A stretch of 64,000 nt of DNA from Haematobia irritans. Taxonomy: Eukaryota > Arthropoda > Insecta > Diptera > Muscidae. Both the position numbers and the translations under genes were made by a program. Location of the stretch: assembly GCF_050003625.1 (NCBI RefSeq), contig NC_134398.1, positions 79,020,003-79,084,002 on the forward strand, read 5' to 3'. A model generated the notes under the pieces. That model searched no databases, was not told the DNA's origin, and saw only the letters and a program-made list of their open reading frames with translations. Below, piece after piece: positions 10,763 through 21,990 of the stretch (position 1 is its first letter; each line of letters opens with the position of its first letter).

Positions 10763-11343
10763 TTGATTTTTTATTTTTGGCCAAAGGGATCGACCACTGT
10801 GCTCTCGTACCCTCTCGACCGCCTGCACAAACGAGCGCCTCTGCCTTCTCTTCTTAATGGAATCCCTCGATCTTGTGCTGCCTCTGCACGTATTTCCTCC
10901 TTTTATGTTGTTTCAGGCCATTTTCTATCTCAAACATTCTCCTGCACACTTCGCATTCAAACCCGGCTGGCTGGGTAGGCTGCGGCACTTGCTGCTATTG
11001 TTGTGGTTGCGGCTGCTGTTGTTCTTGGAGCTGTTGTTCTTGGCGCTCCTGCTGCTGTTGGTATTCCGCCCGGGCTCTACCACGTTGCTGCTGCCTCGTG
11101 GATCGTCGCTGATGTTGTTGCGTTGCATCACCCGGCTGCTGCTGTTGACGTTGTGACCGCAACTGCGGATATAGCTGCTGGTGCTGACGTTGCGATCTGG
11201 TGACTCGCCCACTGCGCTGCTCTTGTTGCGCCGTCTGCATCCCATTTGGACCCACGGTGTTCACATCTCCTCTCTCTTATTCACTTTGCAATGGCGGCCT
11301 CGCCGAATTGCTGGCTTGCATCTGTCTTCTCATTTGCCTCGTC
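10763..11343 (-). pseudogene. R2-like retrotransposon N-terminal remnant, copy B
   Basis: From ATG at 11264 the minus strand reads MNTVGPNGMQTAQQEQRSGR, then a long Q/R-rich segment. A TAG at 10995-10997, sitting in a run of CAG/CAA, looks like a CAG>TAG change. The same frame continues through QPTQPAG into a C2H2-like finger at 10880-10958: CEVC, 12 residues, then QH, with the usual second His apparently replaced by Tyr (HKRRKY). A stop follows at 10854-10856. R2 proteins have N-terminal fingers of this form (CxxC...GLxxH) and the fragment adjoins the R2 site of 28S. The enzyme domains are absent. Confidence 0.78.
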
Positions 11344-11401
11344 GAGTCATAGTTACTCCAGCCGTTTACCCGCGCATACTTGAATTTCTTCACTTTGACA
11401 A

Positions 11402-11433
<32 letters not shown>

Positions 11434-11451
11434 ACACCCGCTAGGGCCATA

Positions 11452-11483
<32 letters not shown>

Positions 11484-13548
11484 TCCCAAGTCCGTGCCAG
11501 TTCTGAATTGATTGTTAATTGATAGTCGTTATAATTTAAAGAGAACACACCTTGCGATGATCCCCTAAAAATTTTAGCAAGAAAGTTCCACAATTGGTTA
11601 CGTAACTACTATCCGAGGAACAAGATCCGGAGACCTCTATTTACCCAGAAGAGTACATAAACCGTGTCATTGCTTCCCAATCAAGCCCGACTATCTCAAT
11701 CTTCAGAGCCAATCCTTATCCCGAAGTTACGGATCTAATTTGCCGACCTCCCTTACCTACATTATTCTATCGACTAGAGACTCTTCACATTGGAGACCAG
11801 CTGCGGATATTGGTACGGCCGGTTAGGTTATGTTAGGTGGCAGCCCGATGTATCAGGCTCACTTAATCGACACAACAGTAAATGTCATGCTCTTCTGGTC
11901 CATCTACCATATCTCTCTTCGAAAGACTTCCATGGTAGTACGACTATAAAACAGAAAAGAAAACTCTTCCGATATCTCTCGACGGCTTCTTTATGGTCGT
12001 TCCTGTTGCCAGGATGAGCACAAGGCCCATATTTAATAACAAACGGATACTCAACAGGTTACGGAATTAGAACCGTATTCCCTTTCGTTCAAAATTATTC
12101 AAGTGTTTAATTACAAAAAAAGCTTGCGCAAATGTATGCTATTATAACTTAAAAATTTTCAGCTTTCGCCTTGAACTTAGGACCGACTAACTCGTGATCA
12201 ACCACTGTTCACACGAAACCCTTCTCCACTTCAGTCCTCCAAAGTCTCATTCGATTATTTGCTACTACCACCAAGATATGTGCCAATGGCGGCTCCATGC
12301 AGGCTTACGCCAAACACTTCCATGCACACCATTGTACCCTCCTACTCACTGAAGTTTCAAAGTTTATAATCCAACCGAGATTGAACATAAACCATTTCCT
12401 TTAGCGGTAATGTATAGGTATACAACTTAAGCGGATTACGACTTCCATGTCCACCGTCCTGCTGTTTTAAGCAACCAACGATTTGCACGTCAGAACTGTT
12501 TCGGTCTTCCATCAGGGTTACCCCTGACATCAACCTGATCAAGTATAGTTCACCATCTTTCGGGTCACAGCATATATGCTCAAGGTACGCTCTGGTTAGA
12601 GGCATAACTAATATAAATATTATTATGCATAACTGATGGAACGCCCCGGGATTGAATTAATAGACTATTTCTAGACTAAAAACTAATCCCATAATAGTTA
12701 TGTTAATTACGCTATTAGGTTTTCTAATTCCCAATAACTTGCAAATATGTTAGACTCCTTGGTCCGTGTTTCAAGACGGATCCCGAAGGTATCCTGAATC
12801 TTTCGCATTGTTAATCATATAAATGCATATAATAAACACAGCAATCGTGATCACCATGCCATTATAGAATATAAATATTCAAGCGCTATATATAATAAAT
12901 CTATTAACACTTTATCGAATCAACGGCACTTATTCTATGTTAAAATGCAAGTATAATAATTTGAATAAACTTAAGCCATGATCTTATGATAAATCATTAT
13001 GTTAATAGATTACAATGTCCTTTTATAGAAAAAATGCACACCATTCCCTCAGTATTATTCATACCACAGTCATAATGTTGAATTTTCCATATGGATATTC
13101 AGGTTCATCGGGCTTAACTTCTAAGCAGTTTCACGTACTATTTAACACTCTGTTCAGAGTTCTTTTCAACTTTCCCTCACGGTACTTGTTTACTATCCGT
13201 CTCATGGTTATATTTAGTTTTAGATGGAGTTTACCACCCACTTAGTGCTGCACTATCAAGCAGCATGACTCTTTGGAAATGCTCTCTAGTAATCATTAAC
13301 GTTATACGGGCCTGGCACCCTCTATAGGTAAAAGGCCTCATGTAAGAAGGACTTAAATCGCTAATTTCTCGTACTAGAAATTGAACATTCCATACACTAC
13401 ATCTCACATTTGCCATAAAGACAAAGTGACTTTGTGCTGAAGTGATTTCTTTTCGCTCGCCGCTACTAAGAAAATCCTTGTTAGTTTCTTTTCCTCCCCT
13501 CATTAATATGCTTAAATTCAGGGGGTAGTCCCATATGAGTTGAGATTG
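11344..13548 (-). rRNA. 28S rRNA, 5' part, degenerate
   Basis: Antisense 28S from its 5' end (about 13548, after the sequence complementary to ACTCATATGGGACTACCC) to the R2 target region at 11344. Recognisable blocks include the 5' start, the 'cttgaaacacggaccaagga' block near 12750-12790, and the 'ctggcacggacttgg' block near 11480-11500. It is shorter than a dipteran 28S to the same site, and single-base changes plus a 45-bp LINE/SINE tail at 11821-11865 show that it is not functional. The 28S portion downstream of the R2 site is missing. Confidence 0.92.
11821..11865 (-). mobile_element. LINE/SINE 3'-end fragment inside 28S
   Basis: On the minus strand this reads ...AAGTGAGCCTGA..CGGGCTGCCACC plus degenerate AACCT units, the shared 3' end of the LOA LINE (1800-1870) and the SINE at 40539-40847. 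From memory of Drosophila 28S, about 54 nt of conserved rRNA are missing at this junction, so the insertion came with a deletion. Confidence 0.8.
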
Positions 13549-13586
13549 TTTAAACATTTATTAAAACAACTTATTTAGAATAGTCT
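13549..13586 (-). other. ITS2 between 2S and 28S
   Basis: A short AT-rich spacer between the 28S 5' end and the 2S rRNA, as in flies. Confidence 0.75.
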
Positions 13587-13616
13587 TACAACCCTCAACC
13601 ATATGTAGTCCAAGCA
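13587..13616 (-). rRNA. 2S rRNA
   Basis: Exactly 30 nt; the minus strand begins TGCTTGGACTACATATGG. This small rRNA, split from 5.8S, is specific to Diptera and helps place the organism. It looks unmutated. Confidence 0.97.
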
Positions 13617-13644
13617 GCACCTTAAAATTAATTAAAGTACCTTA
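13617..13644 (-). other. ITS2a between 5.8S and 2S
   Basis: A 28-bp AT-rich spacer in the position of the dipteran ITS2a. Confidence 0.75.
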
Positions 13645-13766
13645 CAGCATGAACTGCGATATACGTTCAAAATGTCGATGTTCATGTGTCCTGCAGTTCA
13701 CACGATGACGCACAGTTTGCTGCGTTCTTCATCGACCCATGAGCCAAGTGATCCACCGCTTAGAGT
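13645..13766 (-). rRNA. 5.8S rRNA
   Basis: About 122 nt, with the universal core GGTCGATGAAGAACGCAGC and CTGCAGGACACATGAACATC on the minus strand. It is near full length. A few differences from memory near its 3' end ('gaactgcgatatacg' on the plus strand) suggest light decay. Confidence 0.95.
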
Positions 13767-13815
13767 GATATTTATTTTTTTATATTTTTACATACGGTCA
13801 CAATGATTTTAACAT
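13767..13815 (-). other. ITS1 stub
   Basis: About 49 bp of AT-rich sequence upstream of 5.8S before an unrelated repeat begins. No 18S is present, so the rDNA unit is cut off here. Confidence 0.55.
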
Positions 13816-14765
13816 AGGCTTGTCATAGGACGGATGTCCACCATTTCAACAGCCGTTGCACTGAATTAGCATCACTTCTTAAGGTGTGATGCGAATCCAA
13901 TGATTTGGATGTGAATAAAGAAATTTTGTGATATTTTGACGAATAAATAATTTCAAAATTTTTAATGATTTTTAATGCATTATAACGCTTGCCTGGAACG
14001 TTTGACATAAAATATTTTAAAAAATTCGAAAATTTTTCTAGAAAGGATTTAGCTTTTTTTTCGGCAAAATTTAAATAATTTGCACTATTTTATTAATTTT
14101 TAATCTGTTTTTAACCCATTTAAAACAAGAAAATTTTAAATTTCCCATTAAAAATATGAAAAAAGCGAGTTATACAAAATGACTCAAATGAACTTCCTGT
14201 GCAATTAAATAAAGAACATCTTTGGGAGGACATTTTTGGAAGTGCTTTTGAAGTTGTGCCTTGAGAAGAACCTCAAAATTTCTTTCCTGGGATGGGCTTG
14301 TCATAGGACGGATGTCCACTATTTCAAAAGCCGTTGCACTGAATTTGCATCAATATTTAAGGAGTGATCCGAATTGATTGTTTTGGGTGTGAATAAAGAA
14401 ATTTTGTGATATTTTGACGAATAAATAATTTTTACAATTTTTTTATGATTTTTAGTACATTCTAACGCTTTTCTGAAACGTTTGATTTAAAATGTTTTGA
14501 AAAATTCGCAATATTTCTTGAATGGATTTAGAATTTTTTTCGACAAAATTTCATAATTGGTACCATTTTATTACTGCTTTCTCCGTTTTGAACCTTGTTT
14601 AAACAAAAAAATTAAATTTACGCATTAAAAATAGGAAAACAGGGAGTTATAAATAATTGAATTAAAATAACTTCCTGTGTAGTTAAAATAAAGAACATCT
14701 TTGGGAGTACATCTTTTGGAAGTGCTTTTAAAGTTTGGAAGAACTTCCAAATTTTTTTGCTGGGG
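13816..14765. repeat. Tandem pair of a ~475-bp repeat
   Basis: Two diverged head-to-tail copies (13816-14292 and 14293-14765), each starting GGCTTGTCATAGGACGG and running through 'gaaattttgtgatattttg' to a 'ttttgctgggggg'-like end. Inverted copies lie at 16405-17856 and 52470-52680. No coding sequence seen; parent family unknown. Confidence 0.85.
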
Positions 14766-15081
14766 GGTTCATTAGTGCTAAAATTTTACAAATTTTAAGA
14801 AATTCTGAAATAATTGTGAGTAAACAGAAAAAAATATCACCAAAATATTTTCAATTAAAAAGTTGATACAATTAACTTTTTAATCAAGATAGAAACATAA
14901 AGATAATTAAGTCAACGATTGAAAATTTTAAAATTTTTAATTAAAAAATTCATTGGCACATTTAACTTTTTAGTCAAACTTGGAAGACTAAGTCACTTAA
15001 AAAAAAGTGATCGAATTTTTTAATTTTTAAATAAAAATCTATTTCAAACAATGTTTTAATCAAACTAAAAACACTAACGAT
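14766..15081. repeat. ATTAA-rich element fragment
   Basis: AT-rich sequence with repeated 'aattaaaaa' and 'attaacttttta' motifs, related to 15300-15540 and 17857-18143. A possible CAC-type end lies near 14826. No gene. Confidence 0.5.
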
Positions 15082-15289
15082 CATTTTCATGTATCTCCGT
15101 TAGACTTTAACTCCCAGTTAACAGAAAGTAAAATCGAAATATCTTCTCTCCGGATAATTTTAACTAAAAATTTTTAGCAGTTACGTCCTAACTGGTATAT
15201 GGAATATGTAGACAAGATGACAGACATGTCCATAGCACGGTTTAAAAGTTCGTTAGCTAACGTAGCACTAACGGAGCTTCCTGAAAATG
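15082..15289. mobile_element. MITE with CATTTTC termini, copy 1
   Basis: A 208-bp element. Left end CATTTTCATGTATCTCCGTT; inverted right end CATTTTCAGGAAGCTCCGTT, four mismatches over about 22 bp. A second copy in the same orientation is at 54711-54920. No ORF; the target duplication is not clear. Confidence 0.82.
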
Positions 15290-16404
15290 GGGTAAGTCAG
15301 TTAAGAAAGTAATCGAAAATATTTACGTTTTTAATGAAAAAATTAACTGAGTTTTGCATTCAACAAATTTTTAATTGATTCAATTAAAAAATAATTAAAA
15401 TTTGCTAATGAAACCAATTAATTTTTTGGTCAAGTATTTTTTTTTTTTAATTTCCAATTTAAACTGTGCTTGATTGAAGACATTTCAATTAAAAAATTAA
15501 TTTGATCTAATTGATCGTGATTGAATCAGAAAAATACTTTTATGTGTATAGTACACACATAAAAATGTTTTTCTGATTCAATTCGGTTTTCCACCAAAAC
15601 ACTAAATTAAAATATCAAATATATATATGAAGACGATTATATTTTTATCAAGTCTTCTTAAAATTATGAAAAGAAAGTATCCAACACATTGGTTGCGAAA
15701 CATCTTATACTTCTAAATTGATTAAAAAAGTAACCGTGTATTTGTTAGAACATTCTAGTTGTAACTAGACAAATGCCTCATATTCACTAGACAAATTTGT
15801 TGAGCATCAGCAGATTTTACATACAAATGAAGTTGTTAATATTTATTTGCAGTTATTTTTTTGTGTGTAGTCATTGTAGCAATTATGGTTCGAATCTCGT
15901 AGAATGTATAGCATTTTCGATTAGTTGTATTAGAACTATATAATATTAATTATTGATAATTCATTTATCTGATATAAATGGATTATCAATAAAGTCGTTT
16001 CTAATCGAATCTATAAGAACCATATACATTTTCCATATAATGGAAGTAAGCTCAACCATTACAAATGTCTAGGAATTGATTAAAATGATTAATTAATGCT
16101 TTAGAGATCGTATTCAGACTGATGTAATTTATACTGATTTTAGTGAATCATATGATAAAGTAAACTTCTACTGTACAAATTACATCGCATGGGTTTCAGC
16201 GACATAATGGTATTCTGGTTTTACTATTATCCGACAATGAGTAGTTTTTGAACATATGTTTGGGACATTACATTTTCTTCATTAGCGTAGCTAGGCAATT
16301 TTCCTAGGGGGTCTATAGCTAAAAATTTATAGACCGAACTTATAGATTCAATTAATGTTTTATTTTATAAAAATAACTAGACAATTAATTTATAATAAAG
16401 CAAC
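15290..16404. other. AT-rich DNA with element ends
   Basis: No gene seen. Contains the palindrome at 15520-15582; a ~100-bp tract at 15768-15867 that duplicates the right end of the element at 17608-17708 (ending GTGTG then TA); and near 16275 a 'gcgtagctaggc' element end resembling the inverted one near 20765-20842. Confidence 0.6.
15520..15582. repeat. Head-to-head element termini (palindrome)
   Basis: Arms of about 29 bp beginning ATTGAATCAGAAAAA on each strand, meeting at '...ATGTG-TA-G-TA-CACAC...'. This is what two CAC/GTG-ended elements would form if they lay back to back, each with its flanking TA. Confidence 0.8.
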
Positions 16405-16649
16405 TAAAAGCACTTCCAAAAATGTCCTCACAAAGTTAGTTATTTTAATTACACAGAAGCTTTTTAATTCAGTTTTTTAATATTTTAATGGGTAATTCTT
16501 TGTTTCCGTTTTTTTTTTTGTCAAATAGTTTAAAAAAGAGTAAGAATTAATAAAATGGTACTAATTTTGCTGCAAAAATGCTAAATCCAGTCTAGAAAAA
16601 TCGATAAGTTTTGAAAATATTCGAGGGAAAACGTTTCAGACAAGCTCTA

Positions 16650-17708
16650 CACAGATAAAAATAAGTTTGAGAACCAATAACTTTTGTTGGAAAACTAATA
16701 ACAAAATTTTTTAATTTTCCTGCAACAAACTAATTTGTACTTTTAATAACCATTAGTACAAAAAAGTTGTTGCATTCAGAAAGCAACAAATAATTTGTGT
16801 TCTCAATAACATAATTTGTAAGTAATTTGTTGAGCATCCAGCACTACAAAATATTTGTTGTTGAACGTTATGTTTAATCCTCACAAAATATTTTTGAATT
16901 TGAACGAGAAAATATGTATGTGGTTTGTTCAATGACCTGTAAAATTTATTGGTGTATTGACAAAAAATTAAATTAAATTAAAATTGACAGAATTATGCTA
17001 TGAATTGCACAGTAATTGCAAAATTGCCGGAACAATTTTGGAGATATTTTGTTAAGTACACACAAAGAAGGAATATGACCAAAATGTTATTTTTGGTCGG
17101 GGAAACATTTTTGGGTCGAAAATCCTATACTCAGTTTTGTAAATGTATGACGATTTTAAATTTGAGTAGTCCATGGTCTAGCAAGCATTTTGACAACTTT
17201 TTGCCCAGTGTTACATATTCTAGTTAATTAGAATTGTAATAACTCTAATCCCGATATTAATATGGTTTTTGTATAATTATCTCATACAACAAACACATTT
17301 AAGCAACTACCAAATTGAAAAATATAAATTTTTCACAGACGTTTATAAATGCTTTTCTGTATTCTCTGATGAGTGAGCTCTATGCTTGCTATCATACACG
17401 TGCATGTGCTCATCCTCATTTTGTTCTAACAGTGTTCTTCGCATAGTTCTTTTAGCATTCGTACATATTCTCAGCGTAACCAGTCTTGTATTTTAGTTTT
17501 TGTTTTCATATCGATAGCAGTCAACTATTTTCGCAACAAAACAATTTGTTGAAAATTCAGAATATTTCTATTATTACCTCTGTCAAGCTTCTACAAACAC
17601 ATTTCAACAACAAATGCCTCATATTCAATAGACAAATTTGTTGAGCATCAGCAGATTTTACATACAAATAAAGTTGTTAATATTTATTTGCAGTTATTTT
17701 TTTGTGTG
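16650..17708. mobile_element. TA-flanked CAC...GTG element, 1.06 kb
   Basis: Starts CACAGATAAAAATAA; the inverted right end is CACACAAAAAAATAA. TA lies on both sides (16648-16649, 17709-17710). The related repeat at ~52520 has a single uninterrupted 'gttagaatg' at this point, so TA is duplicated. The 75-codon frame at 17000-17227 has no recognisable homology and overlaps a 'ccaaaatgttatttttgg' motif shared with the MITE at 22612-22822, so I do not call it a gene. Confidence 0.82.
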
Positions 17709-17856
17709 TAGAATGTATTAAAATCTTAAAAAAAATATTTGGTTGGGAAAATATAAAAAAAATTAATTCACAAGCAAAACACTGAATTCGGATCACACCT
17801 TAAGAAGTGATGCAAATTCAGTGCAACGGCTGTTGAAATGGTGGACATCCGTCCTA

Positions 17857-18143
17857 TACAGAAACAAAATCATGAACATTTTTCCAATTAAAATCTTAAT
17901 TGAGTTTTAAAAAATATTCAATTAAAAATTTTATTGATTCATCATTTTTTTTAATTAAACCAAAAATCAATCACACAAATTAATAGTATAAATTAATTTT
18001 TTAATAGTATCAATTAATTTTTTAATTGACTGTCAATTATTTTTTTAATTGATATTATCATTTGTGTGATTGAAGACATTTCAATTAAAAAATTAATTGG
18101 ATCTATTAAGTTCGTGATTGAATCAGAAAATGTTTTTTGTGTG
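17857..18143. mobile_element. TA-flanked CAC...GTG MITE, 287 bp
   Basis: Begins TACAGAAACAAAAT (first C probably mutated) and ends TTTTTTGTGTG. The host repeat reads CCTATGACAAG when empty (13816 region, opposite strand) and CCTA...TATGACAAG here, so TA is the target duplication. The inside is built of 'aattaattttttaat' repeats. No coding. Confidence 0.83.
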
Positions 18144-18305
18144 TATGACAAGTTCATATTACATTCGTCGCTTATCCCCCATTTTGCACCACTTTCGGAC
18201 TCAAAAATAACATTTTCACTACTTTTTTGGCGACGCTTTTTTGCAGCATAGTTAGTTGATTCATTTATGAAAGAATAGTTTTAATATCAACTACTATTTT
18301 TTTAT

Positions 18306-20440
18306 ACCCACCACCATAGGATGGGGGGTATATTAACTTTGTCATTCCGTTTGTAACACATCGAAATATTGCTCCAAGACCCCATAAAGTATTTATATTC
18401 TGGGTCGTGGTGAAATTCTGAGTCGATCTGAGCATGGCCGTCCGTCCGTCCGTCCGTCTGTTGAAATCACGCTAACTTCCGAACGAAACAAGCTATCGAC
18501 TTGAAACTTGGCACAAGTAGTTGTTATTGATGTAGGTCGGATGGTATTGCAAATGGGCCATATCGGTCCACTTTTACGTATAGCCTCCATATAAACGGAC
18601 CCCAAAATTTGGCTTGCGAGGCCTCTAAGAGAAGCAAATTTCATCCGATCCTGCTGAAATTTGGTACATGATGTTATTATATGGTCTCTATCAACCTTGC
18701 AAAAATTGGTCCACATCAGTCCATAATTATATATAGACCCAATATAAACCGATACCTTGATATAGCTTGCGAGGCCCCTAAGAGAAGCAAATTTCATCCG
18801 ATCTGGCTGAAATTTGGTACATGGTGTCAGTATATGGTCTCCAACAACCATGCAAAAATTGGTCCACATCGGTGCATAATTATATATAGCCCACATATAA
18901 ACCGATCCCCGATTTGGCTTGCGAGGCCTCTAAGAGAAGCAAATTTCATCCGATCCGGCTGAAATTTGGTACATAGTGTTAGTATATGGTCTCTAACAAC
19001 CATGCACAAATTGGTCGACATCGGTCCATAATTATATATAGCCCCCATATAAACCGATCCCCCGATTTGGCTTGCGAGGCCTCTAAGAGAAGCAAATTTC
19101 ATCCGATCCGGCTGAAATTTGGTACATGGTGTTAGTATATGGTCTCTAACAACCATGCAAAAATTGGTCAACATCGGTCCATAATTATATATAGCCCCCA
19201 TATAAACCGATCCCCCGATTTGGCTTGCGAGGCCTCTAAGAGAACCAAATTTCATCCGATCCGGCTGAAATTTGGTACGTGATGTTAGTATATGGTCTCT
19301 AACAACCATGCAAAAATTGGTCCACATCGGTTCATAATTATATATAGCCTCCATATAAACCGATCACCAGATTTGACCTCCGGAACCTCTTGGAACAACT
19401 TAACAACCATGCCAAAAGTGGTACATATCAGTCCATAATCGTACACGGATGAAAAAGACTGTTTTTCATATGTTTGGCTATAAACATTATATGTTTGGAA
19501 CACAAATTTTTAAACACAATAATATGTTTGGGACATAAAATGTTTTTAAATATAATATGCTTGGATGCAAACATATATTAATTTAGAAATAGCCTATAAA
19601 CATATATGTGTTTAGTAGCTTGGAGCGCTATTTAACAGGGAGCGATATTGAATTAAGTTGGTGGTTGTTGCTTGTTATTACAAAATTAACATTTTATTTT
19701 TCCTTGGGCAATTGATCAGCTACTTCTTTGATCCTTACAAACTGTGTGGTCCGCTGTTCGAATCCCCGTCCGGCAAAAGGTAAAATTAAAATAAAAAAAA
19801 TCATACAATTGAATAATTTCTTCTACAATGTTTGTATTACAGAAAAAGGTGCTAAGAACTAAAAAATCTCGTGGAGGTGAGAAAGATGTGGGGGAATATA
19901 CAATTGGGCAGAAACAAAATTTTGAGCATTAAGGTCGAAAACCTATGTTGTTAGCACTTATATTACCTGTTTATTTTCATAATTCATTATGATTGTAAAT
20001 ATATAAATAAATAAATAAATTTTTGAGCACAATATTGTTTGGGAGAATTTTTTTAAGCATATAATATTTTTGGGTGCAAAATGCTTCCAAACATATTATA
20101 TGTTCACATAATAACATATTGTTTTTTGGAAGACAACATTATTGAATTTGGATGCAAAAATACAAAATGTTTGGAAATTGACTACCCAAACATATATTGT
20201 TTGGACCAATATGCTTTCAAACATATTATATATTGGAAGAGATCAAACATATAAATGTTTGGGCAATAGTCAAAAATGTATATGCTTGAAGCAAAATATG
20301 TTTTTGAGTATATGTTACAGAAGCGATTTTTTGTGAGCGTGCACAACCAAAGTAATTCGATTGTGGATGACAGTCTTTCGTAGAAGTTTCTACGCAATCC
20401 ATGGTGGTGGGTACATAAGATTCGGCCTGGCCGAACTTGT
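18306..20440. mobile_element. mini-me-like element, copy 2, interrupted
   Basis: Same orientation and start as the copy at 9041, with (GTCY)n at 18438-18461 and about five 153-bp units. After ~19400 part of the element is lost and a 0.9-kb tRNA-module element is inserted (19444-20341). The 3' end (ACTGTCATCC-type hairpin, then GGCCTGGCCGAACTTG) resumes at 20343. Confidence 0.87.
19444..20341 (+). mobile_element. Type I tRNA-module element, copy 1
   Basis: An 898-bp element starting CACGGATGAAAAAGACTG and ending TTTGTGAGCGTG. Much of it is short inverted ATATGTTTGG/CCAAACATAT motifs. Near 19705-19780 it carries a degenerate tRNA-like module with a box-B-like GTTCGAATCC. The left flank is TA and the right is CA, so the duplication has probably decayed by one base. 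It is inserted in a mini-me. No ORF with homology. Confidence 0.85.
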
Positions 20441-21663
20441 TTTTAATTAAATTGACTAAAAATCAGACTAAACAAAATAATAAAGGAGCTGTAGTTTTTA
20501 AACTAAACATACATTTAGAAACTTAAATAATAAGTTCAACCACAGCTTTATTTCATAAATATCAGACTTCAAGTATTCACTAATAATAAAGAAACCAAAT
20601 TACAATGTTAAGAAATAAAACTATATATTGCCATCGGCAACTGCTACCACAATCCAAGTAATTAGATTGTGCATGAAAGTCTTTAGCGGAGCTTTCTGCG
20701 ATTTTATATACTTGTTTAATTTTTATAAAAACAATAGAAAATCGTTAATAGGTTTTGCAAATTCTGGGGGGGGGGATGGTCTAAAATTTTTCTGGGAGGT
20801 CTAAGCACCCTCTCATGAGGCCTTCCTACGCCTATGATTTCCTTAAGTATTACACAGTGTGGATGCAAACATATATTTATTTATAAATTCTATTAAAAAA
20901 TATATGTATTTAGAAAGAAAGACAGAGAGAGAATATAGAAAAACTTAAGTTGCTGAATGAGAGAGATAACGGATGACATCAACACAACACAGTGAGGATA
21001 AAAGTCCAATATTAAAGAATATGTAAAACGTAAATGTTCGTGATTGCTTGTTGACTTTTATATTTTGTTTATTAAAAAATATTTGGAGTATAACATTCAA
21101 ATAAATTATAAACATATTTTTTTATTCGTAATACAACATAAGTTTGTTTTTGGTATTTTTCTGCTAATAAAAAATGGAAGTAACCAATTGACGCATAAAA
21201 ATATATATGCTTCAAGCAAAATATGATTGGAAGTATATATGACAGAAGCGAGTTTGGAGAGAGGGAATTTGTTTCACGGGCATAATATTACTTTTTCACG
21301 GGGAATATTTTTGTACGAAAATAATTGTTTTCTCGCCACACATAAACATGCTTACCGAAATTAGATACATAAGTGCAGTAAATAAACAACATGACTGTTT
21401 CCGATCTATGGGACAAAACAATGTAGCCTTAAAGTTTTTCATAGAGAAATATGGAAAACTGTCAGTTTAATTAAATCAAATTAAAGAGTAGGTTGCTGCG
21501 TAAATGTTTGGGGTGTAATACCAAAATATTTTTTATTTGCATTCCAAAATGGACGTTAATCTTCAGGTGAAACATAACATGTTTGCACAGTACAAACAAT
21601 AGTTTGTATGTACAAATTCTGAAAATATATATGTTTGAAGCAGAATGTGTTTGCGAATATATG
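20441..21663. other. AT-rich DNA with decayed type I element
   Basis: No gene. 20640-20710 is a mini-me 3'-end scrap ('aagtaattagattgtgcatg'). 20765-20842 is an element end related to 16275. 20855-21250 and 21560-21680 carry the ATATGTTT motif and a gagagaga stretch as in the type I element at 35802-36968, so they are probably remnants of that family. Confidence 0.55.
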
Positions 21664-21990
21664 CTACGGAAGCAATTTATTTTCGAGGCTGTACAAGCCA
21701 CTCATGGCAAGTTTTGCTAGCAATAGCTCCTCAATGACGATTATGTGGTTAACAGCTAATTCCTCCATCCTTACTAAAATTCGAAATAGTGCCGCTTCAG
21801 CAACTGCTGTGGTTACATTTTCACATTGCACCAGCTCCATAAATCGGAATAGCAAATTTGGTACACCAATAAAAGGCATGACGGCAATGGCAGTGAAGAA
21901 ATTGAATCATTTCAATGGAATCACGTCCGTACCGTCATCATTGAAGTCGTCATTGTCATCATCGTTAATGTCAGCCTTTTGTCAAATTGG
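21664..21990 (-). pseudogene. Unrecognised protein-like remnant
   Basis: The minus strand reads an acidic segment (ADINDDDNDDFNDDGTDVIP), one in-frame TGA, then FNFFTAIAVMPFIGVPNLLF and a 70-residue stretch rich in L, E and A that could form helices (VRMEELAVNHIIVIEELLLA). The composition is more protein-like than the surrounding AT-rich DNA, and the TGA could be a mutated Trp codon. I do not recognise the family. The overlapping plus-strand frame (21635-22105) looks like its shadow. Confidence 0.3.

Larger units (their letters stand above)
8112..11722. repeat. Segmental duplication, copy B
   Basis: Matches copy A (1-1799 plus 6840-7373) with only scattered substitutions and run-length differences, for example one base near 8138 against 27 and a one-base indel near 11651. 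It lacks the LINE but carries a mini-me at 9041-10316. The period between copies is about 8.1 kb. The near-identity argues for a recent duplication. Confidence 0.93.
16405..18250 (-). repeat. Inverted copy of the ~475-bp repeat, twice interrupted
   Basis: Reading inversely, this matches the 13816-14765 repeat: the 'cacttccaaaaatgtcc' end near 16425 and GGACATCCGTCCTA near 17843-17856, continuing as 'tgacaag' after 18145. It is split by TA-flanked elements at 16650-17708 and 17857-18143. No gene. Confidence 0.75.
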
